Assembly (NCBI GenBank): GCA_030603685.1
Contig: JAUVXG010000031.1
Coordinates: 1-32,215 of the forward strand
Direction of reading: 5' to 3'
Origin: Pleomorphomonas sp.
GTDB lineage: Bacteria > Pseudomonadota > Alphaproteobacteria > Rhizobiales > Pleomorphomonadaceae
DNA length: 32,215 bases
The first letter of the stretch is position 1; every line of letters starts with the position of its first letter. Below are positions 7,838 through 14,440 of this stretch, in pieces. Below the pieces are notes generated by a model. It searched no databases and had not been told where the DNA came from. It worked only from the letters and a program-made list of their open reading frames with translations. Both the position numbers and the translations under genes were made by a program.

Positions 7838-8893
7838 ATGTCTGAAAAAGGTTCCGTCCAGTTCGCGGGCGTCAGCAAGCGCTTCGGCGAGGTCGTGGCC
7901 CTGAAGCCGCTCGATCTCGACATCCAGCCGGGCACGCTGGTGACACTGCTCGGTCCGTCCGGCTGCGGCAAGACCACCACCCTGAGGCTCATCGCTGGTC
8001 TGGAGAGCGCCTCCGAAGGGCGCATCCTGATCGGTGGAGCCGACGTGACGCACCTCTCCGCCACCTACCGGCGGGTGTCGATGGTCTTCCAGTCCTATGC
8101 GCTGTTTCCGCACATGACCGTGCTGGAGAACGTCGCCTATGGCCTGACCGTCAAGCGCGTGCCGAAGGCGGAGGCGCATGCGCGGGCCGAGGAAGGCCTG
8201 GCCATGGTTGGCCTCGTCGGCTTCGGCGGGCGTCTGCCGTCCGAACTCTCGGGCGGTCAGCAGCAGCGCGTCGCCGTCGCCCGCGCCGTGGTTCTTGAAC
8301 CGGAGGTGCTGCTTCTCGACGAACCGCTCAGCAACCTCGACGCCAAGCTCAGGCGCCGCGTGCGCGAGGAGATCCGCCAGATCCAGCAGCGGCTTGGCCT
8401 GACGGCCATCTATGTGACCCACGACCAGGAGGAGGCGATGGCCGTCTCCGACCGGATCATCGTCATGAAGAACGCCGAAATCGCCCAGGAGGGCACGCCG
8501 GAAGATCTCTACGAACGCCCCGCCTCGGCCTTCATCGCCGACTTCATCGGCGACGCCAACCTGATCGACGTCGACGTGACGCCCGATGGTGCGAGCACCA
8601 GCGTCGACCTCCTTGGACGCCGGATCGAGCTGCCGCTTGCCACGACGATCCGAGGGGCGGGCAAGCTGGTGCTGAGACCGCATCAGATGGCGATCTCCGC
8701 CAGTCCGGCTGCCTATTCGCTGCCCGCCGAGGTGACCTATGCCGCCTATCTGGGAAACCAGATCCAGTACTCGCTGGAAACCAAGGCCGGGCTGCTGTTC
8801 GCTTCGGTGGCGCCACGAGCCAGACCCTTCGCCGTCGGCGAGCACGTTCACGTCGGCTTCGATCCGGCGGATCTCAGGATCGTTCCCGCCTAG
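7838..8893 (+). CDS. ABC importer ATPase subunit (FbpC/AfuC/PotA-like)
   Basis: The 351-residue protein has all ABC motifs: Walker A GPSGCGKTT (about residues 44-52), Q loop QSYALFPHMT, signature LSGGQQQRVAVARA, Walker B VLLLDEPLSNLD and H loop THDQEEA. After about residue 240 comes a TOBE-type regulatory domain, as in ATPases of iron, sugar and polyamine importers. It should drive transport through the double permease encoded just upstream. The start ATG lies 18 bp after the permease stop. Substrate assignment must come from the binding protein. Confidence 0.92.
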   Translation: MSEKGSVQFAGVSKRFGEVVALKPLDLDIQPGTLVTLLGPSGCGKTTTLRLIAGLESASEGRILIGGADVTHLSATYRRVSMVFQSYALFPHMTVLENVAYGLTVKRVPKAEAHARAEEGLAMVGLVGFGGRLPSELSGGQQQRVAVARAVVLEPEVLLLDEPLSNLDAKLRRRVREEIRQIQQRLGLTAIYVTHDQEEAMAVSDRIIVMKNAEIAQEGTPEDLYERPASAFIADFIGDANLIDVDVTPDGASTSVDLLGRRIELPLATTIRGAGKLVLRPHQMAISASPAAYSLPAEVTYAAYLGNQIQYSLETKAGLLFASVAPRARPFAVGEHVHVGFDPADLRIVPA

Positions 8894-9152
8894 GGCATCA
8901 TCCGACCGGAGTGAAACGAGGATCGAAAAGCGGCTGCTCCAGCAAGGACTCCCGGGTCAAGCGACAGCCTTCGTTGCGCCGGGCGTCGGTTTGCGCTTTG
9001 CCGAGGCGTTGCCGGCGCGATTCATGCGGCCTTCAGATTCAGCATGTTACACATGCACCGCAGGAATCCCCGATATCGTCGGATCGGAGAGGCGGTGTCC
9101 GCCGCGGCAGGTGTTGTCCGGGCGGCTTCCGTGCGAGGAGCTGGAGAGCGAC

Positions 9153-10376
9153 GTGGGTGGCTTGGGCGAGTTTCTCGATATTCCGACCCTTCTCTACACG
9201 GTAGCGGCGGCGAGCCTGTGCATCTGCGTCAGTCTGCTCGTGACGTGGTCATCGGTCCGCGGCGAGATCTATATCCTGGCATGGGCGGCGGCCTATGGCC
9301 TTGCCATCCTGACGATGGTTCTCGTGGCTTTGCGCGGGCTTGTGCCGCACACCCTGTCCGTGACCATTGCCGATACCATCCTGCTGGCGTCCTTCGGGTT
9401 GCTCTGGCTGGGCTACCATCGGTTCGCCGGTTTTGATGGCGGATGGGGGCGCTTGACCGCTGGCCTGGGCGCGCTGATCTGGGCGGTCATGGCGGCCGCC
9501 ACACCCCTTCTCGACAACATGAATGCCCGCGCGGCCGTTCTGTCGGGCATCGAGCTGGTCTATCTGCTTTTCATCGTCGTCGACCTCGTCCGCCATTATC
9601 CCAGGGAGCCCTTGCCATCGGTGGGGCTGACGGCCGTGGTCGTCGGGGTTCACGCGGCGATGCAGGTCTACTGGGTCGTCACGACGATCGTCGCGCCCAC
9701 CGAACCGACCGCGATCGTTCTGCCCAACAGCTTGTCCATGGGGCTGAGATTCACCGAGTCGTCCCTGTTCGTGGTCTTTCTCGGTCTTTTGCAACTGGTG
9801 GTGATCGGGCAGCGCTCTGAGCGGCGCTACCGTATCGCCGCGGAGACCGACTCTCTGACCGGACTGGCCAATCGCGGGCACTACTTCGACCGGGCGGAAG
9901 ATGCTCTGATCGGTGGTAGGGAGCGCGGTGCTCTGATCCTGTTCGACATCGATCATTTCAAGTCGATCAACGACACTCACGGGCATCCCGTCGGCGATCG
10001 GGTACTGATCGAGTTCGCGGCCATCATCCGTGCGACGACGCCGACAGGGGGCATAGCCGCGCGCATCGGTGGCGAGGAGTTCGCCCTGTTCCTGCCGGAA
10101 GCGACCACGGACGAGGCGGTCGGGATCGCCGATCGCGTCCGCCGGGCGACGGCCAGCCTTCGTGTTGCTGCGGTGACAGGTACTGTGGGATTAACCGTCA
10201 GCTGTGGCGTCGCCGGGGTCCGCGAAACCGGATCGGACCATCAGGCCTTGCACGCGGCGGCCGATCGGGCGCTCTATGACGCCAAGAGAAAAGGGCGTGA
10301 TCGGGTCTCGATCCAACGGCCGTCGTCGTCAAGCCCACAGGTTTCTCCTGGGACCCCAGTTCTGTCCGTTCGCTAA
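9153..10376 (+). CDS. Membrane-anchored diguanylate cyclase (GGDEF)
   Basis: I place the start at a GTG (9153) preceded by GGAG; the longer frame upstream overlaps the ATPase gene and has poor coding quality. The 407-residue product has about six membrane helices in residues 10-210, then a GGDEF domain: DSLTGLANRGHYF opens it, DIDHFKSIND carries the metal and substrate residues, and the signature loop is GGEEF, an active form. The usual upstream RxxD inhibitory site is not visible, so product feedback may be absent. The enzyme should make cyclic di-GMP at the inner membrane from two GTP. The 259 bases before it show nothing notable, and its neighbours give no clear hint of the signal. Confidence 0.88.
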   Translation: MGGLGEFLDIPTLLYTVAAASLCICVSLLVTWSSVRGEIYILAWAAAYGLAILTMVLVALRGLVPHTLSVTIADTILLASFGLLWLGYHRFAGFDGGWGRLTAGLGALIWAVMAAATPLLDNMNARAAVLSGIELVYLLFIVVDLVRHYPREPLPSVGLTAVVVGVHAAMQVYWVVTTIVAPTEPTAIVLPNSLSMGLRFTESSLFVVFLGLLQLVVIGQRSERRYRIAAETDSLTGLANRGHYFDRAEDALIGGRERGALILFDIDHFKSINDTHGHPVGDRVLIEFAAIIRATTPTGGIAARIGGEEFALFLPEATTDEAVGIADRVRRATASLRVAAVTGTVGLTVSCGVAGVRETGSDHQALHAAADRALYDAKRKGRDRVSIQRPSSSSPQVSPGTPVLSVR

Positions 10377-10494
10377 GCGATGGGTTGATGAAGACGGCCG
10401 CTCGCGCCGAATGCGCCTTCAGGCTGGCGTTCCTCGCCGACTTTGGCCGATAATGGCTCCGAAAGCGCCATGAGCTGCGAGGATAGGGCATTCC

Positions 10495-10863
10495 ATGATC
10501 GAACTTCGGATTCAGTTGCGGGTGGATGCCGACACGCGCATCGGCCCAGGCAAGATCGCGCTTTTGGAGGCGATCGCTCGCGCCGGTTCGATATCGGCCG
10601 CCGCGCGGGAGATGGAGATGACCTATCGTCGCGCCTGGGAACTCATCGACCACATGAACAAGGCGTTCGGCCAACCGCTGGTCGTCGGTCACACGGGCAG
10701 TGCCGGCGGGGCGTCGCTCACGACGCTGGGGAGCGAGGTGGTTCGCCGCTATCGCCTCCTGGAAGAAATGGCCGGGGACGTTGCCGCGCCGCATCTGGCC
10801 GCACTCGATGCGGAGATCGTGACGCCCACGGCGGACGCGGACTCGGCTGTTGATCTCGACTAA
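10495..10863 (+). CDS. ModE-like DNA-binding protein, HTH domain only
   Basis: This 122-residue protein matches the N-terminal winged-helix domain of ModE. The segment GPGKIALLEAIARAGSISAA is followed by a recognition helix region with MTYRRAWELIDHMN, and a glycine-rich wing GSAGGASLTTLG precedes a final helix. The C-terminal oxyanion-binding Mop domains of full ModE are missing, so metal sensing would need another protein or a different mode. It is transcribed toward the AOR-family gene, and the gap between them carries two palindromes very like the ModE operator, so I infer control of the tungsten module (and perhaps itself). The fold and family are fairly secure; the regulated metal is inferred from context. 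Confidence 0.82.
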   Translation: MIELRIQLRVDADTRIGPGKIALLEAIARAGSISAAAREMEMTYRRAWELIDHMNKAFGQPLVVGHTGSAGGASLTTLGSEVVRRYRLLEEMAGDVAAPHLAALDAEIVTPTADADSAVDLD

Positions 10864-10895
10864 AGAATACTCGAGGCGATTCTGTTGGCTCGCCA

Positions 10896-10917
10896 ATTAT
10901 GTTCTTGAGAGTATAAT
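10896..10917. promoter_or_regulatory. ModE-like operator box 1, overlapping a -10 element
   Basis: A 22-bp imperfect palindrome has half sites ATTATGT and GTATAAT around 8 bases. It shares 17 of 22 positions with the second box at 11016. The E. coli modA operator has the same geometry (TTATAT-N8-ACATAA, from memory). The right half contains TATAAT (10912-10917), a good sigma-70 -10 element, so binding here would block transcription. Confidence 0.55.
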
Positions 10918-11015
10918 TCCGCCCTATTTGGTCCTTGTTGCGGGAATACCCACGTTTTCGGCTGGTTTGAATAGGGGTTGTCAGAATTTATGCTTCGGTA
11001 CCTGGTTCGAATTCA

Positions 11016-11037
11016 ATTATGTCGGTGAGAACATAAT
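11016..11037. promoter_or_regulatory. ModE-like operator box 2
   Basis: This 22-bp palindrome has perfect 7-base arms, ATTATGT and ACATAAT, separated by CGGTGAGA. It is 120 bp downstream of box 1 and is followed by an AT-rich TAGTATA stretch that could be a -10 element. The two boxes together suggest cooperative or looped binding by the ModE-like protein encoded just upstream. Confidence 0.6.
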
Positions 11038-11079
11038 AGTATAGGTTCGTATTTTCTCTGATTTGCTTGGATCGAAGAC

Positions 11080-11146
11080 TTTCGGCAAGGATGGCTCAGG
11101 CAGGCGTGGTCGTCACGCCGCCACCATCTTTTTGGCAAGGCCGAAA
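11080..11146 (+). promoter_or_regulatory. Terminator-like hairpin nested in the leader of the AOR gene
   Basis: GATGG (11090-11094) pairs with CCATC (11124-11128). Inside it GGC-(A)-GGCGTG pairs with CACGCC-GCC around loop GTCGT, and TTTTT follows directly (11129-11133). This is a good intrinsic terminator shape. An outer helix TTTCGGC (11080-11086) with GCCGAAA (11140-11146) can enclose the whole structure. It lies after the ModE-like boxes and about 50 bases before the AOR start codon, so it could act as a 5' leader attenuator. A plain terminator of the upstream regulator gene is the alternative. Confidence 0.5.
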
Positions 11147-11164
11147 TCACGAGGCATTTGGGGA

Positions 11165-11186
11165 CCTCCGGATCGGCAGTTGGAGG
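11165..11186 (+). promoter_or_regulatory. Hairpin covering the ribosome binding site of the AOR gene
   Basis: CCTCC (11165-11169) is complementary to the Shine-Dalgarno GGAGG (11182-11186) across a 12-base loop, seven bases before the ATG at 11194. Pairing would hide the ribosome binding site. With only five pairs the hairpin is modest, but together with the upstream terminator-like structure it suggests leader-based control. Confidence 0.4.
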
Positions 11187-11193
11187 AAGAGCC

Positions 11194-12927
11194 ATGCCTA
11201 AAGTCATTCGCATCAACATGACGGACCTCTCGGTCCGCATCGATGAGGCTCCGGAAGCCTGGGCCGGTCTCGGCGGGCGCGCCCTGACGTCGACGGTCGT
11301 TGCCGCCGAAGTGCCACCGACCTGCCATCCGCTCGGCCCCAACAACAAGCTGGTGTTCGCCCCCGGTCTGCTGTCCGGCACCGCTGCCGGCAATGCCGGT
11401 CGCATGTCGGCCGGCGCCAAGAGCCCGCTGACCGGAACCATCAAGGAAAGCAACGCCGGCGGCACCTGTGGCCGCATGCTGGGCCGCCTCGACATCAAGG
11501 CGATCATCATCGAAGGGCAGCCCGCTGCCACCGACACCTGGTACCAGATCCGCATCAGCAGCGAGGGCGCGGTCATCGAGCCGGAAGCCGAGACGGTCGG
11601 CATGAACAACTTCGCCGTCCTGGACTCGGTTGCGCGCCGCTATGGCGAGGACAAGGGCGTCATCACCATCGGTTCGGCCGGCGAGAACCTGATGCTGATC
11701 TCCAACATCTCGACCCGCGATCCCGAAGGCAAGCTGCGCAGCTTCGGCCGTGGCGGTCTCGGCGCGGTGATGGGCTCCAAGCGTGTCAAGTTCATTACCA
11801 TCGACCAGGAGGGCACCCGTCCGGTTCCGCTGGTCGACTCGGCCGCCTTCAAGGCCGCCAACATGGTGTTCACCAAGGCGCTCAAGGACCATCCGGTGTC
11901 CGGCCAAGGCCTTCCGACCTATGGCACCGCGGTGCTGGTCAACATCCTGCACGAGATCGGCGGCCTGCCGACCCGCAACTTCACGTCGGGCCAGTGCGAA
12001 CACCACGACATGATCTCGGGCGAGCACATGTACGACACCATCGTCGCCCGTGGCGGTGAGCCGACGCACGGCTGCTCGCTCGGTTGCGTCATCCAGTGCT
12101 CGCAGGTCTACAACGACAAGGACGGCAAGTACCTGACGTCCGGCTTCGAATACGAGACCATCTGGGCCTACGGCGCCGACTGCCTGATCGACAATCTCGA
12201 CCTCATCGCCGAGTGCGACAACGTCATGGACGATCTCGGCGTCGACAGTATCGAGACGCCGGTGATGTTCGGCGTCGCCATGGAGGCCGGCATCCTCAAG
12301 TTCGGTGACGGTGCGGAAGTGCTGCGCATGCTGCGCGAGGAGATCGGCAAGGCCACGCCGCTCGGCCGCATCCTCGGCGCGGGCACGGCCATGGTCGGCA
12401 AGACCTACGGCGTCGCCCGCGTGCCGGTGGTCAAGGGGCAGGCCATCCCCGCTTATGACCCGCGCTCCGTCAAGGGCATCGGCGTCACCTACGCCACGAC
12501 GACGCAGGGCGCCGACCATACGGCCGGCTATGCGGTTGCCACCAACGTGCTCAACGTCGGCGGCAAGGTCGATCCGCTGTCCAACGAGGGGCAGGTCGAG
12601 CTGTCGCGCAACCTCCAGATCGCCACGGCGGCCATCGACTCCACCGGCCTCTGCCTGTTCATCGCCTTCCCGGCGCTGGACATCGCCGAGTGCTTGCCGG
12701 CCACCGTCGACATGCTCAATGCCCGGTTCGGCACCAAGCTGACGATGGACGACGTCGTCGGGCTCGGCAAGACGGTGCTCAAACTGGAACATGAGTTCAA
12801 CCTGGCGGCCGGCATCGGGCCGGAGCAGGACCGTCTGCCGGAGTTCTTCGAGCTCGAAGCCATCGCCCCGCACAACGTGAAGTGGGACATGGAGCAGAAG
12901 GAACTCGAGACGTTCTGGAACTTCTGA
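11194..12927 (+). CDS. Aldehyde:ferredoxin oxidoreductase (AOR) family tungsten/molybdenum enzyme
   Basis: The 577-residue protein has AOR-family features throughout: an N-terminal domain with GGRALTSTVV, LVFAPGLLSGT and GRMSAGAKSPLTGT, then the cofactor and Fe-S domains. Two pyranopterin motifs are seen, DDLGVD (346-351) and DSTGLC (482-487), plus GADH with His442 and the EYET glutamate region. The [4Fe-4S] ligands would be Cys294, Cys298, Cys302 and Cys487; the first spacing is CxxxC where classical AOR has CxxC. The start is the ATG at 11194 with GGAGGAAG just upstream, not the longer frame from 11158. AOR enzymes carry a tungsten bis-pyranopterin and oxidise aldehydes or reduce acids in the cytoplasm. 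The substrate here is unknown. The surrounding tungstate importer, cofactor genes and iron-sulfur protein make a tungsten enzyme the best guess. Confidence 0.9.
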   Translation: MPKVIRINMTDLSVRIDEAPEAWAGLGGRALTSTVVAAEVPPTCHPLGPNNKLVFAPGLLSGTAAGNAGRMSAGAKSPLTGTIKESNAGGTCGRMLGRLDIKAIIIEGQPAATDTWYQIRISSEGAVIEPEAETVGMNNFAVLDSVARRYGEDKGVITIGSAGENLMLISNISTRDPEGKLRSFGRGGLGAVMGSKRVKFITIDQEGTRPVPLVDSAAFKAANMVFTKALKDHPVSGQGLPTYGTAVLVNILHEIGGLPTRNFTSGQCEHHDMISGEHMYDTIVARGGEPTHGCSLGCVIQCSQVYNDKDGKYLTSGFEYETIWAYGADCLIDNLDLIAECDNVMDDLGVDSIETPVMFGVAMEAGILKFGDGAEVLRMLREEIGKATPLGRILGAGTAMVGKTYGVARVPVVKGQAIPAYDPRSVKGIGVTYATTTQGADHTAGYAVATNVLNVGGKVDPLSNEGQVELSRNLQIATAAIDSTGLCLFIAFPALDIAECLPATVDMLNARFGTKLTMDDVVGLGKTVLKLEHEFNLAAGIGPEQDRLPEFFELEAIAPHNVKWDMEQKELETFWNF

Positions 12928-12939
12928 GCCGAGACAGTC

Positions 12940-13164
12940 ATGTTGATCACGGTCAAGCTCTTCGCGACCTTTCTCGAGAACCGCTTCAAGGAGGCCCGGC
13001 GGGAGTATCCGCCGGGAACCACCGTCGCCGACGTGGCGACGGAGCTTGAAATCGACCACGACCTGATCGGCATGATCTTCATTCACGGGCGCGCGGCCGA
13101 ACTCGACCGCGTGCTCGATGAAGGCGAAGTTCTGGCGCTCTTTCCCCTCCTCGGAGGGGGCTAG
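12940..13164 (+). CDS. MoaD/ThiS-family sulfur carrier with C-terminal Gly-Gly-Gly
   Basis: This 74-residue beta-grasp protein starts 12 bp after the AOR stop and ends LFPLLGGG, the Gly-Gly tail that is adenylated by a MoeB-type enzyme and then carries sulfur as a thiocarboxylate. Typical core features are LFATF near the N-terminus, GTTVADVATEL, and GEVLALFP before the tail. Its tight link to the AOR gene suggests a carrier dedicated to the dithiolene sulfurs of this enzyme's cofactor. An ordinary ThiS role is less likely because no thiamine synthesis genes are near. Confidence 0.85.
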   Translation: MLITVKLFATFLENRFKEARREYPPGTTVADVATELEIDHDLIGMIFIHGRAAELDRVLDEGEVLALFPLLGGG

Positions 13165-13248
13165 GCTCGTTTCCTCCTAGGGGCGTTTTAGTCGGGAAGC
13201 CTGCGCCCCCAACGCGTGCTTTTCGTTGGAGCAGCTGGAACGAACGTG
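13161..13248 (+). promoter_or_regulatory. Structured gap between the moaD-like and moeB-like genes
   Basis: The 88 bases can form several helices: CTAGG...CCTAG (13161-13179), GGGGCG (13180-13185) with CGCCCC (13204-13209), and CCAACG (13209-13214) with CGTTGG (13224-13229). A competing pairing joins TCGTT near 13223 with AACGA near 13239. The first two helices could stack on the third. With the strong hairpin that follows, this looks like an internal attenuator or a small structured RNA. I cannot match it to a known class by eye. Confidence 0.4.
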
Positions 13249-13275
13249 GAGGAGGCCCCGACAAGGGGCCTCCTC
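13249..13275 (+). terminator. Strong 11-bp hairpin before the moeB-like gene
   Basis: GAGGAGGCCCC pairs perfectly with GGGGCCTCCTC around loop GACAA. Only a short T-rich run (GTTTCTT) follows, four bases later. It could end or weaken transcription between the AOR-moaD pair and the cofactor genes, or stabilise the upstream message. Confidence 0.6.
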
Positions 13276-13312
13276 AGCCGTTTCTTGAAGTCGGCATGAC
13301 GGGAGGGCGACC

Positions 13313-14080
13313 TTGCTTTCGAATGTGGAACTCCAGCGCTACAGCCGGCATATCCTGCTCCGCGACGTCGGCGGTCCGGGGCAACACAAGCTCAAGGCGG
13401 CGCGCGTCCTGTGTGTCGGCGCCGGCGGCCTCGGCTCACCGGTGATCGAGTATCTCGCCGCCGCTGGAGTCGGTACCCTCGGTCTTGTCGATGACGACAG
13501 GGTCAGTCTCTCCAACCTGCAGCGCCAGGTGATCCATACCACCGCGAACGTCGGCAAGCTGAAGGTCGAGAGCGCGGGCGAGCGCATCGCCGCCATCAAC
13601 CCCCACGTCAATGTGGAGCTTCATCCTTCTCGTCTCGACGCCGGCAATATCGAAGATCTGGTAAGAGCTTATGATATCGTCGTCGACGGGACCGACAACT
13701 TTCCGACCCGCTTTCTGATGGCCGACACCGCCTATGCCCGCCGCAAGCCGCTGGTGACGGCGGGCGTGCTGGAGTTCTACGGTTCGCTGACGACGCTCAT
13801 GCCTTATGAGGCGGATGCGAACGGTCAACCCAATCCGAGCTGGCGTTGTTTGATGCCCAAAGAGCCGGATACCGCCGCGCTCACCTGTTCCGAGGTGGGT
13901 ATTCTCGGCAGCGTCGTCGGCGTGCTCGGCACGCTTGCCGCCTGCGAGGTGCTGAAAGTGATCACCGGCGTCGGCCAGCCGCTGATCGGCCGGTTGCTGA
14001 TGGTCGACATCCGCGACATGGGTTTCGACATCGTCGAGTACTACCGAAATCCGGCGTCCCCCGTCTTCGGACAAGCATGA
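13313..14080 (+). CDS. MoeB/HesA/ThiF-family activating enzyme with degenerate zinc site
   Basis: The 255-residue protein probably starts at TTG (13313) after GGGAGGG. It has the nucleotide-binding loop GAGGLGSP (residues 42-49), the acidic switch DDDRVSLSNLQRQ, the catalytic segment DGTDNFPTRF and the crossover Cys region ALTCSEVG. It should adenylate the C-terminal glycine of a MoaD-type carrier using ATP. E. coli MoeB binds zinc through a CYRC pair and an NPGCEVCG pair; here the first reads SWRC (only Cys179 kept) and the last reads NPASPVFG, so three of four ligands are gone. No rhodanese domain is attached. It lies between two MoaD-like genes, which are its likely partners. Confidence 0.87.
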   Translation: MLSNVELQRYSRHILLRDVGGPGQHKLKAARVLCVGAGGLGSPVIEYLAAAGVGTLGLVDDDRVSLSNLQRQVIHTTANVGKLKVESAGERIAAINPHVNVELHPSRLDAGNIEDLVRAYDIVVDGTDNFPTRFLMADTAYARRKPLVTAGVLEFYGSLTTLMPYEADANGQPNPSWRCLMPKEPDTAALTCSEVGILGSVVGVLGTLAACEVLKVITGVGQPLIGRLLMVDIRDMGFDIVEYYRNPASPVFGQA

Positions 14081-14089
14081 GGTGATCGC

Positions 14090-14440
14090 ATGGCCGGAGA
14101 GATCGAACTCATAGCCTTCATGGGGCTGCGTCAGCTGTTCAAGGATCGCGGCTGGTCGATCCCGCATTTCCTCGAAATCGAAGTCGACATGACCGGCGAG
14201 GAACTGCTGCGCTTCCTGTCGATCGACGGCGACAGGGTAGAATCGTTCATCGTCAACCGGTCCGCCATCGCGATCGAGGACGCCGTCATTCATCCCGGAG
14301 ATCGCGTCGCGCTGGTACCGCCGGGGGTTCCGGGGCCGCACCGTCTGCTGCTCGGCATTCATGGTCAGACGAAGCCGGCGCAGCCTTTCGGCCTGTCCTT
14401 CGCAAAAAGCGAAGACGGCGGGGAGGGCGGGGAGCAATGA
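14090..14440 (+). CDS. MoaD/ThiS-like protein without a terminal Gly-Gly
   Basis: This 116-residue protein has a beta-grasp look: LIAFMGLRQLF, a central helix with GEELLRFLSIDGD, then HPGDRVALVPPGVPG. In MoaD the last motif would end in Gly-Gly; here it reads PGVPG and continues for about 35 residues, ending GGEGGEQ. So it cannot act as a normal carrier unless it is cut. It starts 9 bp after the MoeB-like stop with GAGGTGA upstream, and its end overlaps the iron-sulfur gene by four bases (ATGA). A scaffold, chaperone or targeting role in cofactor assembly is possible. The fold call is from pattern only. Confidence 0.6.
   Translation: MAGEIELIAFMGLRQLFKDRGWSIPHFLEIEVDMTGEELLRFLSIDGDRVESFIVNRSAIAIEDAVIHPGDRVALVPPGVPGPHRLLLGIHGQTKPAQPFGLSFAKSEDGGEGGEQ

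Noticed and set aside
6968-8851. A 627-codon minus-strand frame across the permease and ATPase genes
   Set aside because: It is His/Asp/Arg-rich, antisense to two well-supported ABC genes, and has no recognisable domain.
8739-9152. An N-terminal extension of the diguanylate cyclase
   Set aside because: It overlaps the ATPase gene and reads as low-quality coding. The GTG at 9153 has a ribosome site and is followed by the membrane domain.
11113-13086. A 657-codon minus-strand frame across the AOR gene
   Set aside because: It is the antisense shadow of a gene with all AOR motifs in the plus strand.
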